The notes under the pieces are model-generated. The model did not search any database, had not been told where the DNA came from, and saw only the letters and a list, made by a program, of their open reading frames with translations. Shown here piece by piece: positions 11,769 to 23,597 of a DNA stretch of 64,000 nt; within the stretch, counting starts at the first letter, position 1, and each line of letters begins with the position of its first letter. Source of the DNA: Calendula officinalis (Eukaryota; Streptophyta; Magnoliopsida; Asterales; Asteraceae); the NCBI GenBank assembly GCA_963853835.1, contig OY970827.1, forward strand, positions 77,517,234-77,581,233. The letters are read 5' to 3'. Made by a program: the position numbers and the translations under genes.

Positions 11769-11990
11769 TGATAACAAGTGAAAACTAAGAGAATTGTTTT
11801 GTATATTGTATTCGTATATTAACATTACAGACTTTGATTAGTATATAAGGACAAGGCTATGGATTCTACATGGAAATACATTGATGATAATTCCTATAAT
11901 TGTGGCTACAAACATAGAAGGAGCCGATTGAGGAGCTGGCAAATCGGTGGGATATTATTTCCCTTTTTCTTTAATACTCTCTGTTTAACA
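11769..11990 (-). repeat. 5' LTR of copia element 1
   Basis: 222 bp copy of the LTR. The adjoining internal sequence at 11757-11768 is the complement of TGGTATCAGAGC, the initiator-tRNA-Met primer-binding site used by most plant copia elements. Confidence 0.95.
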
Positions 11991-11995
11991 TGGCA

Positions 11996-12359
11996 GCATG
12001 GTCAAGCCTTAAGTCTTTTCGAGATATGACGAAGTCAAGACGGACTTTTTAGAACTATGTTTGTGATACATGTTGGTATAAAAAATACCCAAAGAAATTA
12101 AAAAACTAAAAATTAAAAATCTTTATAACATTATTTAAGAAAACTTAAGGTGTTATATAAATTATCACATGCTACACAGTAATTTCACCTCTAATTAAAC
12201 ATCTTTAAAAATAGATAAGTATTACTTAGTTGAATAGTTTGGACATGTGTATTACTCCATTATAAACATTTATATCAATAAAGAAAATAAACGTTTAATA
12301 TATTCCTTGATTTTTATATAGTTTTAAGGGACAAATTTCATACTTTAGATCAATCAACC
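11996..12359. other. Intergenic, pre-insertion DNA continuing from 7385
   Basis: Removing the copia element joins this AT-rich sequence to 7390. No gene seen. Confidence 0.4.
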
Positions 12360-12662
12360 TTTAAATCACTACTATCACCATCACATGTGATTCAATACAT
12401 CAACATCACCAATTCATGTGTATTAAATCACATGTGATTGCACAACGCCGACCACCACCACCGCCAGCCACTGTCTCCACCACCAGCAACCTCTCGCCAC
12501 CGCCGACTGCTTTCAGTCACATGTGATTCGTGTGTCCTATCACATGTGATTGCGGCCACGGGCGGTGGTGGACGGCGGCGGCAGTGGCCGGTGATGGTGG
12601 TGGTGGCCGGCGGTGGTGGTTGTGTATTCAATCAGATGTGATTTGATGATAGTGATTAATTA
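12360..12662. repeat. Foldback element with five CACATGTG-type palindromes and a GC-rich core
   Basis: The outer arms (AATCACTACTATCACCATCA on the left; complementary sequence near 12620-12660 on the right) and the inner CCACCACC/GGTGGTGG blocks are mutually inverted. ATCACATGTGATT or a one-base variant occurs five times (near 12377, 12428, 12518, 12538, 12631). The GC-rich middle stands out from the AT-rich surroundings. Frames on both strands (12428-12641) are by-products of this composition. Most likely a MITE; superfamily not determined. Confidence 0.6.
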
Positions 12663-13387
12663 TTAAAGAATTTTTTAATCCGATGACCAAAATTTATTCA
12701 TTGTAACCACATCAAAATAAAGGACTACCTTCAACATAACTCTTATAAAGAAACAAAATAAAATACTATTGTTGATTTGGATATTTTGGATAGAGTTAAT
12801 ATCACAAACATGAAACATATAATAACTCAAGTATATGTTGTTTTGCTTTTTGGATATTCTGTTTAATAATCTGAAGATAGTTACATTTATCAAGAAAAAT
12901 ACATACCATGTTGTGATAAAGTAAATCTATAACCACATAAAGACCTAATAAAATTAAGATAAATACAAAACTACTAAATGTAAACTTAAAAATAGTCCTT
13001 TCAGGCTTTCATCTTTAGATACTAAATAACACAACACTTCTATGGCAAAATACAGTCAAATTCGTAATTAAAGGGACATTGATGCAAAAACTGTAACAGC
13101 CGAGAGGAATGGTGTAGGACTTCGTCCCTAATCCCGTCCTCAATTTCAAAATCCAAATTTAAATTATTTTTCCGGTCATTAATTGGTGATTTTTAATCTG
13201 CATAATCCGGATGACTTTCAGTCTTTCAACACATTCATAGAAAGCATTTGATGGAATATATTCTTACCCAAATCAGAAATCTCTGCAGATTTTTATTTTC
13301 AAATTTGATCTTGGGACTATCATTAACTGATTTGTTGTGATATTTATATAATTATTTTTAACAAACTTTTTATGTTATATACGTCTA
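12663..13387. other. Intergenic region without a recognised gene
   Basis: AT-rich; no coding frame with recognisable content. Confidence 0.4.
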
Positions 13388-13533
13388 CTAGCTTCAAAGC
13401 CCGCCCGACTGGGCGGGCATGCTTCGAGATATAAAAAGGAAAATACCAATGACAAAAAATTTAAGAAATAAATATAGTAATCTATTATTGAAATGGTACA
13501 CACAATTTAGAGACGAAATAAAACTTCTTTGTA

Positions 13534-13846
13534 CTTCCTCCGTATCAAAATAAGTGACACAAATTGGCTTACACGTTTTTTGAGGTAAAAGATTAAAGTA
13601 GAGGTTAAAATAGATTAAAGTACATAATTAGTGAAGAATGAGTCCCACTTTTCTTGAATAAAGTGATATTAATGAGTTTTAAAAGTAAAAGTAAGGGTAT
13701 AAGGGTAATTTCACTTTATTAAAGTGGATAGTTAGTGGGTATGGGTCCCACTATTTTTACCAAATAAGGAAAGTTTTCAAAGTGTGTCACTTATTTTGAT
13801 ACACCCCAAAATGGAAAGTGTGTCACTTATTTTGATACGGAGGAAG
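13534..13846. mobile_element. Stowaway-like MITE (CTTCCTCCGTATC ends)
   Basis: The inverted ends CTTCCTCCGTATCAAAATAA and TTATTTTGATACGGAGGAAG are flanked by TA (13532-13533 and 13847-13848). 313 bp, non-coding. The right end contains a second partial copy of the terminal sequence (13783-13806). Confidence 0.85.
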
Positions 13847-13917
13847 TATATAACATTTGTTGTTGAGTCAATGTACTTGTCATATTGATCGTAACAAATA
13901 ACTTTCAATCCTTTCAG

Positions 13918-13989
13918 CAGCATAGTGACCAGCTGAAAGAGCAAGTCAGGTTGTGCATCAAACGAATTAGGAAGATTGTTCCGAATCAC
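13918..13989 (-). pseudogene. Captured exon fragment of a JmjC (JMJ14/KDM5-group-like) histone demethylase
   Basis: The minus-strand frame reads NLPNSFDAQPDLLFQLVTML, which matches my knowledge of the segment just before the JmjC iron-binding region in plant JMJ14/JMJ18-type demethylases (consensus LPDLFDAQPDLLFQLVTML). Only one exon-sized piece (24 codons) is present, so there is no catalytic domain. Probably captured by the enclosing Helitron. Confidence 0.7.
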
Positions 13990-14362
13990 TTACAAAACAC
14001 ATTAGACTCAAGGTCAAACTTTCCCTTTGACTTCCAGGTCAAACATGACAAACTACATGACATATAAAAACAAAATAACATGACAACCATCCAATATCAA
14101 GTGCAGGATGCTATGATGGTACAATTTACAACAATGATGTGATGACATCTTAAATAAAACCAATAATAACTAATAAGATGATTTAAATGATTCTACCAAC
14201 AATATCTTCTCACCATTTGGATCTGGATAACTAGCTATCATTTCCTAGACTTAAAAACAGCCATTGATTGAAAATCAATACGAAAAAAATGTACTTTACA
14301 AATTGCATACATCATGAATAAGGTCTGATTTAGTAAAAAAAAATGCAACTATAATTCCTTTC

Positions 14363-14475
14363 ACTAATAGAAAACGCCTCCGGGCAGCCCATATTGATAT
14401 CTATAGCTGGAAGAAATGCCAAAACAATCTCTTGTAAAGTTTTTCCTTTAGTTTCCACCACATTATTTCTCACCA
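14363..14475 (-). pseudogene. Captured fragments: sugar-porter tail fused to a dihydrouridine-synthase motif
   Basis: One minus-strand frame reads VETKGKTLQEI, resembling the PETKG-x-x-LxEI motif after the last helix of MFS sugar porters, and runs directly into AIDINMGCPEAFSIS. The latter resembles the D-x-N-x-GCP motif of tRNA-dihydrouridine synthase (DUS2-like; typical DINMGCPKAFSIS). The junction of two unrelated families in about 110 bp is typical of a Helitron chimera. The DUS part is the stronger match. Confidence 0.6.
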
Positions 14476-14534
14476 AGAAAAATCCCACCGAACAAAACCA
14501 GAAAAGTGACTAAACTAACACAACCAGAAAACTG

Positions 14535-14651
14535 TTAAAACCCAACTGGTTCCTCACCAGGTAACTTCAAAATCTTGTAATATTCAACAACTGAAAAAGC
14601 TTCGGTCACCACCATTAAAGAAAACATAATAAACACCATCAAAGCACCCAT
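14535..14651 (-). CDS. Mini-ORF of 38 residues with a signal-peptide-like start (uncertain)
   Basis: The frame starts MGALMVFIMFSLMVVTEAFS, a hydrophobic secretion-signal-like stretch, followed by 18 residues rich in Y, K, L, P and E and a stop. It lies in the putative Helitron on the same strand as the captured fragments, so it may be the first exon of a captured gene rather than a working peptide gene. No upstream promoter evidence. Confidence 0.25.
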   Translation of the reverse strand: MGALMVFIMFSLMVVTEAFSVVEYYKILKLPGEEPVGF

Positions 14652-15534
14652 TTTCAAGAATCAAATCGAAGATTTACCCTTTTTGTGAGTTGAAAAATAA
14701 ACAACAATGCAACATATTGATTAAGTGAATAGTATGTATGACCTGTATCAAAACTTCATATTTCCATGACATTAGCCCATATGATACATATTCTAATTCA
14801 AGTTCTTCTGTAGTGTAAGTGTAAACTTACCATTGAATTTAAAAAACACATTATAAACTATAAATGATTGAATTAAGCAGATTGATTTTAGTCAAGTTAC
14901 CTGAAAAACTTTGTGCATGGCTTCTACATTTAGTCTATCTTTGGCTCCAGGTTAGCCTCTTTAAGTGCAGACTAAATAATTATAGAACTATTTTTATGTG
15001 TTCTAAATAAACCAATAATAAGAGGCGATATATTTGACTATTGAAAGTAACTGATTTTTTGCTTTTAGCAATTTAACCATCATCTCTTTGGGGCAAATGC
15101 AGTTTCCTTCCTACAACACAATAAAAATTCACAAGTTATGGCATGACTAATGTTATGCAAAAAGCAACAATTTAACGGAAATACGATGCTTTTTTAGGAA
15201 ATATATTTATTAATTAAGAATTAATCTGGTTAACAATTTTGCTTCCAAAGATATTTCTTCAGCACAAGAAGCCACCTAAATATTAAGTTAAACTATTAGA
15301 AATGGTAAATTATGGAAGAGTCACTGAGCAGGGACACAAACATATAAACTTTATAAATTTCTCACTATAATCCCAAATCATAAAATTTATTGATCAGAAA
15401 GAGAAGAATAAAAAATAATGATAGTAAATAAGAAAGTGAAAAGAAAACAACATAAAGGGATGGATAAGATAACTCTTACCTGATTAATTAGTCAAAATGT
15501 TGTTGCTGACTTGATGATTCAAAATAAGGACTAA

Positions 15535-15668
15535 GGGGGTGTTTGGAAAAACTTATGTAAAGGGGCTTATGGCTTGTAAAGGGGCTTATCCCTTTTAAAG
15601 GGATTATTAAGGCTTATATAAGCTTATAAGCCATAAGCCCCTTTAAATAAGCTTTCCCAAACACCCCC
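15535..15668. mobile_element. Tourist-like (PIF/Harbinger) MITE
   Basis: 134 bp with perfect 12-bp ends GGGGGTGTTTGG / CCAAACACCCCC, flanked by TAA (15532-15534 and 15669-15671). The interior is almost wholly palindromic (AAGGCTTATATAAGCTTATAAGCC). Confidence 0.85.
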
Positions 15669-16872
15669 TAAGTTTTGTCTACTGAATAAAACTAATAGAA
15701 ATCCATATGTTCTATAAGGAAGCTGATTCTGAAGCTTAAAATTTCATACATGACTACATCTCTGATAGTATCATAGATTTTAAAATCCACTGGCTAAATG
15801 AATTTCTTGATTTTCTTGCTCCATCATACTCTACACTTTCCATTACAATCGCAAAACAAAAGCATCACAAAACGGTAAAAGTATATCACAAATAATTTCG
15901 TCCTCACGGAATTGTGTAAACCTGCTATCTATATGCAGAAGTAGCACAACAGTAAAATAGAAGATGATAAAATAAAAACAAAACGATTTCCAGATCTTCA
16001 TATGCTAAATTGATAAAATAAAAACTGCTAATTCCATTTATTTTGATCTTGTGGTTATATTAACTGTCCTGAAAATACACATATTAGTGTTATAACTTGC
16101 GTACGGATTTTATTAGAAGCTTTTGAAATTTTATGACGACCACATACCTAACTTGTGGAGTTGATCTATTTTCTCTTTGATCGTATTTTACAAATGACCT
16201 ATCATCACATCACAGGAAAACATACTTATATCTCATAAACGGTGAAATCAAGAAATTCATTATTGATAATTAATTATTCAAGATTGAACTGACATATTAA
16301 TAATTAATCGTAACAAATGACAAATTTTGAATGCTACTGGTAATTCATTAAAGAAATTCATTAAAGAAAAAAATCAATAAAATCCAATAACGAATGACAT
16401 ATTAGAACCAAATCAAGAAATTCACTATAGATGATTGTTTTTTGTGTTTGTGAAGAAAAATAGGTCTAAGAACAGGAAGCAACTTACTTGTCAAAATCAG
16501 AGGGGTTGATTCAAAGAGGGAACTTTCCTTCAGAATTAATTGAAATAGAAGTCGATGAAATACTTTGCAATTGAAAACATGATTCGAAATTAGAGACGAC
16601 GAAAAAGTCTGATTAAGTTTTGAATTGGATCGGTGTTGATGAATGGTGTTGATAGAACTGTTTAGGAATGACAGGTGGATCGGAGTTCTTGATGTAGTGG
16701 CAGTGGAAACGTCTGATGAAGGGAGAAAATTAGGGCACCGATCATGTAACGATAGAAGATGCCACCTGGCATTAAGGGGCAATTACAGGTGGCATTAGGA
16801 GCCAATGGGGGTGTTTTAAAGTGATGAGTTATCAAACTAATCTCAAATTTAGGCCTCATCTATAAAGGAAGA

Positions 16873-18684
16873 TACTAGTAGTTTGGAAGAATTTGTTGAA
16901 TTTATCTAAATATAACTGCTATATAAGTCTTGCAAAGTATATTTTCTATTTTAGGACGTTTATTTGGTTATAGCAATTCTATTTTTAAAGATCATTATAA
17001 TTATAATATTTTGTAAATGACATGTCTTTTAAACTAATTATTTAGTAAATTATTATATCACAAAGGGTATGTTTGTCAATGCAAGCTCTAGTTGCGAACT
17101 AGAAGTCGTGAAAGGAAGATGGAGATGGAGCTAAAGTTGCGAGGTGGTGATATGGCTTGAGTTGGAGCGATTATTTCAAAAAAAAAAAAAATATTAAAAG
17201 GAAAATTCCATCTTTTACCTAAGAAGAACTTAGTAGTAAAATATAATTAAATAATGTAATTATAATATAATTAATAATTAATAATTAAAGATAGAGCTGG
17301 CTGTGGTAGTAGCTAACTATATTTTAATAAACGTTATCCTGTAATTCAATTTAATAATGACATCGACATAAAATATTGTTGCCCAAACTAGAAATTTCTA
17401 TAGATTCTTTATTTCCAAATTAGTCTTGGGACTCTCATCACTTTGAAATTTTTAACATCTTTTAGCTATATAAAAATGCTAACCTTTAAACGAAATTATG
17501 ATAATTAACTTATTAAAGTATTAATGATTAATTAAATACGTAACATGTTTTTTCTGTAATAAGGACCAACAAAAAAGTGAATTAAAAAGTTATCCGGTGT
17601 ATAGACATAACGTTTAGCTTAAGACACTTAAACATGATATTAATATACTTATATTAGAAAGAGAGAAAATTATTTAGTTCACTATATATGTACTCAATTG
17701 TCTCAAAACGTACAAGTGTTAAAACATAATCTGAATACAAGTTTAAAACTGATGATAAGGAAGTTAAGTGACTAGATACGGATGATATGTACTTTAGTGT
17801 CATCTCAATTATCTCACTACATAATAGCGTGTGATCAACAGTTCAGATTATGGTAATATGTTCAGTATGTGCCTGATAAATGCCAAATTGAATCTTGAAC
17901 ACAATCAAAGTTAAAGCCTCATTCTTTATGCAGATCCCTGATGAAGAAGAAGATGATGAATGATACAAGTTATACTAAGACATTAAAAGTGAAGTGCCAC
18001 TAAAGATGGAATCTTAAGCAAATATTATGAAGATGTGAGTGACACGCTAAAGATAAAATAGCATAACAGAATTCTACTGAAGTCCGGAGCTTGAAAAATG
18101 AATGCTACCTTAAAAATAAAATTATTACACGTGAACCATTCACATTGCAGAATAACCGTCTTCAATCCAACCCTATAAATAGAATACATGATGCAAACGT
18201 AATTGGCAGTTGAGATTTAGATTTCAGTGTTGTACTTGAGATTACATATTACATCAGTGTGGTTTTGAATGCATGTCCTAATATTTGATCATTAGTTGAT
18301 GAATATTGATCTTAAGTCATTTTGATTGTTATTTATTCTTAACAAGTGTATAAACTATGATTCTTATTCTTAGCTTATTTCATTACATTTGTTATTCTTT
18401 TTTATTAATTTAATAAAGATGAATTGAAAAATATTATTGTGTATTTTCCATATTTTACTATTTTATTAAGTAAATATATCATAATTCAAAGGAAGTATAT
18501 TCACACCTCTAATACATTCAATACACTCATTTGTGAGACTAATGATTTATGACCTCTATATGAAAAGAGATCCTTTCACAAAAGCTAATATTATCACTTT
18601 ACATAGTTTTCGATTGTTTTTCTTTTTATTAAAAAATATATATTTCTTGTTTTGTTGTATAATGTAAATTGTACATAACATATT
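16873..18684. other. Gene-poor AT-rich region
   Basis: No coding frame of note. A short purine-rich segment near 17090-17160 is probably repeat-derived. Confidence 0.4.
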
Positions 18685-18721
18685 CCCCCCCCCCCCCCCC
18701 CCCCCCCAACACACACACACA
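18685..18721 (+). repeat. Compound low-complexity tract: C23 then (CA)n
   Basis: Twenty-three consecutive C (18685-18707) followed within three bases by an ACACACACAC run. Confidence 0.95.
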
Positions 18722-21440
18722 CAAAAGTAGACAAATAATACAAATAAATAACATATAAAATAATTCTACTCATTGATATATTTAGAATTTAAATAGTTGA
18801 AGTCGTGTATTAGTCATGTAGTTTGAAAAGGTAGCAAACAATGAACATGTCTTTTGTCACATGGCTATCACATTCATTGCCACAACTCCCCCCACATGCG
18901 TACCATTTGTGTTCTTGTTTTATGCTTTGCCCTAATTATACACCATCGTTCTAATTTACTATAAACCCTGGCTAATGAGAGGTAGCCACAAGGCACCAAT
19001 ACTAGAGTTGTAGATGGCACAACCTCATTGGCCGTCTCATGAGTCAATGGCTATGCGCTTAAAAGATATTCTTTGTGAAATACGATATGTAAAATTAGGC
19101 AATTTCTACACTACAGAAACCATTTCATATAGTATATTGTACAACATCTAAAGCAAATTATATAAACATTGTAAAACAATGATTTTAATGTATAGAGTAG
19201 TTTTTATAGTTTAGAAATCACCTTCATACGTAACACTACAATCCTAATGTGATAAGTATTTATTTATTATTTATAAATTTTTTTTTGCATAAATAGAAAC
19301 AGAAATCACCTCCCACACGTAAACTTTACAATTTGAAAGGCATTTTGAATTTGAAGAATGATTGATAAGGTCTCTCCCAACCGTGACGCGTCACTAAACA
19401 CATTATTAAATCCTTCCCTACCGACGGGTTACTGACGAGGTCGTGTCAATAGCAACACATCACTAACACATCCCCACTTAAAACATATATTAAAATATTA
19501 CATTTAACCACTCCCCCACACACAAAAAGCTACCGACACACGGCGATGTCCCGTCTCCACCACGACGGTTTTTTTGTGACGGGTTTAGTGACAGGGTGGT
19601 GCCAATATGGCATCACCCCTCGACGGGTTTGAAATGTGTGGTGACGGCCGACGGGTGTAATGACGCAAGGTTGGCAGCGGTCGGTCCATAGAAACTAAAA
19701 TGGATGAAAAGCATGAGATCGCTTTAAATGTTAGTTTGTAAGTGTATAGACGGAAATTTTTGTAAATGAGAAATGAGCTACCGATTGCGATGTTTAGATT
19801 GTATATTTCTCCACATTTTTACTTGTTTGTGTTATCAAGATTAATTTCAAATATTTATGCAACCATTAACTACCTATGTGTAGTAGTCAATTAAATATCT
19901 AAATAAATAAATTGGTAAGGACGAGTCCAATCTCTTGTGTCCATGAAGGGTCATCATTCTAGAATCTTTTATTTATTTTTTTAAAGGTTATTATATTTTA
20001 TAACAGGTTCTTTCTGGGTGAAGTTTATAAGATGTACATTACCTAACTGTTAACATTGCCATTTTTGAATCGGCCTTCATCTGGTCATCTGACAAGAAAT
20101 GGATCGAACCCATAACTTCTAAAAAGTCATTTGGGAGCACTTACGACTAAGTTATCACAAGATTAAACGCTTTCAAATTTAAAATATTTTATGACTTTTT
20201 TATTAATATGAAATAACATGGTAGTGATATTGTCAAAATTAACTTAATCATCGTAAAGAATTTAACTATCTTAATCTTTCTAGCCATACAAGGACATGTG
20301 TTATTGATAGAAGGTTGTAACTTGTAATAAAAGTAATTAAGTCAAATGGTCAACAATGATCGATATTAAAACCATATATGTCTCAAGGAAAAAGAAATAA
20401 AAAAGAAACTTGTGTATGCTACGAAGTAGTGTATTTTCTATATGAGTATGCTTCAAAGTTTATTATTTGTTTGGTCGTAAGAAAAAAATAATAATTTGGC
20501 AGACTAAACATGATTTAATCACCTCTCCTTAGAGTTTATGATCTCTAAAACATTGGTTGTACTTCTAGACGACTTGTCTAGATTATAAAAGTAATATGTA
20601 CTACATTTAAAATTTTAAATAAATAACGAGGATTTCAAGCTCTGCGCAATGCAGCGGGAATTAAAGACACATACATAATTTAATCAGAGGTTATGTTAAA
20701 AGAGCAAATTTGTAATCTAAAATATATGAAGAGAGCAAATTTTTCGTTAATCTTTTCAAATGGTTATATTCTCCACTAAACATTATACAAAAAGCAAATT
20801 TATCATCCAAAACATATTAATAGAATAATTTTGGTACTTATCTTTTTTAAAGCTCTAATTTCCTGTAAAATGAATATAATACAACATACTGGAAATATTA
20901 TATTAAAAATTCAACTTTATTTAATTAAACCTAAAAAGTAATAATAGTTTTAAATAAATCATCTTTTTAAAAATAGTCCAAAAAAACTTATAAACATGTT
21001 CAACAAATATATAGAAAAAAAAAAAGATACTCCGTATTTAATAACTTATGTCACAAAAGCAGTTGTACTTTTGTAAACTATTAAAGAATAAAATCCTAGA
21101 ATAAATAAAACTATTTAGTCCAAAAAATGTTTTAGTGATAGACTTTGAATGTAATTGAAAGATAACTTGTAAATATTGAAAGGTATGTATAATATATTGA
21201 AATTTAGGGGTTAAAAGAAAAGAGTATGAAAGTTCAAGGTAGAAAATACAAATTTTGTACAACCAAAAAAGAAAAAAGAATGTGATTCGGTTCCTCTGCC
21301 AATACAATGCGTTAACAAAAGTAAGGAATTGAAGGCACTACGCCATCTGTATCTTATGTTGAATGGCAAGTCTTCATATTTTTATATAGCAACATGTTAA
21401 AGCTCTTATGAACAGTTACATTTATATGACAAATATATAT
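18722..21440. other. Gene-poor region with a repeat-like GC-richer patch
   Basis: 19370-19700 is GC-richer, with recurring GACGGGT, TGACGAGG and GTCACTAA words; it looks like part of a transposon end but I could not define termini. The rest is AT-rich with no gene seen. Confidence 0.4.
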
Positions 21441-21845
21441 AGGGGATAATGAGTGTGTGGGTGTCACGTACCTAAGATTAGGTGTGGAACCATCTATAAC
21501 TACATAGTTTTAGTTAAACAAAACTTAAAACGGTTATTTTTATAATATCTTGTCATTTTCCCACCATATTAGAAAACTTATACAATAAAAAAAACACCAA
21601 TCCAACACAATTTCAAGAATATGACATGTGTTCAATATAAACACCATTTAAAAAATATGAAGCTTGAAACATCGCTTCAACAAAAACATAATTAAGATTT
21701 AAGATAATTGATGAGTTTTAGACGGGATTTGATATACTAATGAGTTTATTTAGTGAATTATAAGTTTTTTAACCAAAATTACGTAGTTTTAGATGGTTCC
21801 ACACCTAACCTTAGATACGTGACAGTCGCACACTCACTTTTCCCA
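21441..21845. mobile_element. Foldback MITE with arms of about 88 bp
   Basis: The left arm (GGGGATAATGAGTGTGTGGG ... GGTGTGGAACCATCTATAAC) is matched in reverse by the right arm (GATGGTTCCACACCTAACCT ... CACACTCACTTTTCCC) with a few mismatches. TATATATA lies on both sides and may include the target duplication. Non-coding middle. Confidence 0.75.
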
Positions 21846-21892
21846 TATATATATAAGGTAATTTATAACATTAAATATAATACATTATTAGA

Positions 21893-22360
21893 AATAATAC
21901 ATTCTAATCATACATTCTTCCTTTGTGATTTTGCAAAAGACGTTTGGTTGGGCATTTCGATGTGGTGTAATATGAGGTTCGGGAATTGCGGATCATTTAG
22001 AGATTGGTGGGAATGGTCCGAAGATATATCCAACATAAACGTTGTCGCATGAAAGCTCAAAAGTTATTGGATTTACTACATGTTTGATGATATGGAAATA
22101 TAAAAATTCTTTCGTTTTTTATAGTGGTAAAATTCGTAAAAGTGAGATAGTAGATAGTATTAAATTGTATTCATTTTCATGGTTTTCCCGCCGAAACCTT
22201 AAGTGTAAGGTTTTATGGTGGACTGGCTTTCTTTCTCTTTATAATGTTGTTAGTATAGCGTTTTGCTAAACTCTTGTTTTATAAAAGTTGGAGGTCTCCA
22301 GGAGAGTAATGGTAATATCAAAGCTCGACCTGTTGCCTTCTTCAAAAAATAAAATAAAAC
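21893..22360 (+). pseudogene. 3' fragment of a LINE (zf-RVT region and tail)
   Basis: Frames at 21893-22052 and 22042-22269 read FLCDFAKDVWLGISMW and IWKYKNSFVFYSGKIRKSEI. These match the zinc-binding reverse-transcriptase tail (zf-RVT) and the C-terminus common to plant non-LTR elements. A one-base shift separates the two. The segment ends in an A-rich tail (AAAAAATAAAATAAAA near 22344-22359). The RT core is missing, as in 5'-truncated LINEs. Confidence 0.7.
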
Positions 22361-23590
22361 ACATGGTAACAAGACGAAAGGCTGACATTGCCTAATGTGG
22401 CCGGTCTCCATAATAATGCTGCTCCCTTTCGTACAGTTTAAACTTCTGAATCAAGTCATGTATATTTTCTATTACACAATATAATAAAATATATGTTTCT
22501 ATACACAAAGAAATAAATATATATATTTCTTACACAAGATAATAATATAAATCTAGATTTATTTTTATCATATACATATTATATATATGCATAAAAAGAA
22601 CACTACATTATTCAAAACGTGATTATTTTGTATGTTTTCATCTTTTACGAGGATCTAAGTTTTTATGGTAGAATTACTTAAACTCAAAATCTCATGAGAA
22701 TTTCCCTTATTTATTTGTATACCATATTATTAACTCATATATTATGCATGTATTTTTAATATTAGTTGATAAAACGTACATTAAACATGTAGTTCTTGTT
22801 AAACGATGGTGACAAAAACTAATACAACTACAAAACATATGCATTTTATTTATGACTATTGCACTTAAAGATTGATATACATATAAAGGCGAACATGAAA
22901 AGATGATGAAAGTTAAAACTAAATTAAAATTATTTTTTAAATAATGATGAAAAATGTTATTATAGTCAGGACTTTTAAAATCGCAACGTGTTAAAAAAGA
23001 TCTACTAAAATATTATTAAATTATCAGGGTATAAAGTGAAAATTTAGAAAATAGAATACTTCGTATTAAAATTAAATGATTTTTTTTTGAAAAAAATGAC
23101 ACATACATGAAAGATAAGTTGGATATGGTAATTGAGTGACAAATGACAATATGCTCCAATCTTATATTCCTTGTCATTTGTTGAAGCTCAGTTGCTAATC
23201 AAGCTTAACTAATTAAAATGATAAACATTTTTATGCACTACTGGATTTATTAGCTTTTCTGGTTATTACTATATATGTCCATGGACAAGGTTTTGTCATT
23301 TTGTATTCTTCTATCTGCTATCTTACTCTTGACAAATTTAGTGATCACACTTGGCTTTCAATTGAATTTACTTTAGATATACTTGCAATATTTTATTATT
23401 TCTAATAAAGATTAGCAATTGAAAATTTAAAAAAAAAAAAAAAAAAAAAAACCCTCAAACAGTGAATAATTTAACAAACATATTTCACTTTATAAAAAAA
23501 ACTTATTTCACTGTTTATTTGAAGCAGACACTTATTTCACTTTATAAAAAAAACTTAATTGTCTCAAAAACTAAAATCTCATGGAAACAG
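22361..23590. other. Intergenic region without a recognised gene
   Basis: Very AT-rich. An A-run of more than 20 nt lies near 23429-23451. Confidence 0.4.
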
Positions 23591-23597
23591 TAGAAGG

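Larger units (their letters stand above)
7391..11990 (-). mobile_element. Ty1/copia LTR retrotransposon 1, 4.6 kb, decayed
   Basis: Two 222-bp LTRs (7391-7612 and 11769-11990) begin TG and end CA, and are flanked by the 5-bp target duplication TGGCA (7386-7390 and 11991-11995). The order on the minus strand is gag, protease, integrase, reverse transcriptase, RNase H, which is the copia order. The primer-binding site and polypurine tract are present. By eye the LTRs differ at 5 of 222 positions, so insertion was fairly recent. The coding region is broken by several shifts and stops. Confidence 0.95.
13388..16872 (-). mobile_element. Probable non-autonomous Helitron carrying host gene fragments
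   Basis: On the minus strand the 3' end is a GC hairpin (GCCCGCCCAGTCGGGCGGGC at about 13420-13401) followed a few bases later by CTAG and then T at 13388-13387, the Helitron 3' signature. The 5' end is tentatively the A|TC at 16873/16872 (TCTTCCTTTATAGATGAGG). Inside on the same strand are fragments resembling a JmjC demethylase, a sugar porter and a dihydrouridine synthase. Two unrelated MITEs (13534-13846 and 15535-15668) lie within. The 3' end is well supported; the 5' end is a guess. Confidence 0.55.

Noticed and set aside
12428..12641. Opposed 67-codon frames rich in Pro, His and Arg
   Set aside because: By-products of the GC-rich foldback repeats (CCACCACC/GGTGGTGG).
16402..16859. Two overlapping minus-strand frames of 126 and 65 codons
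   Set aside because: No recognisable domain; the composition is that of AT-rich DNA and the region may be the 5' part of a Helitron.
20625..20665. Helitron-like GC word (CTGCGCAATGCAGCGGG)
   Set aside because: It resembles a Helitron hairpin, but no CTRR end with a following T is at the right place on either strand.
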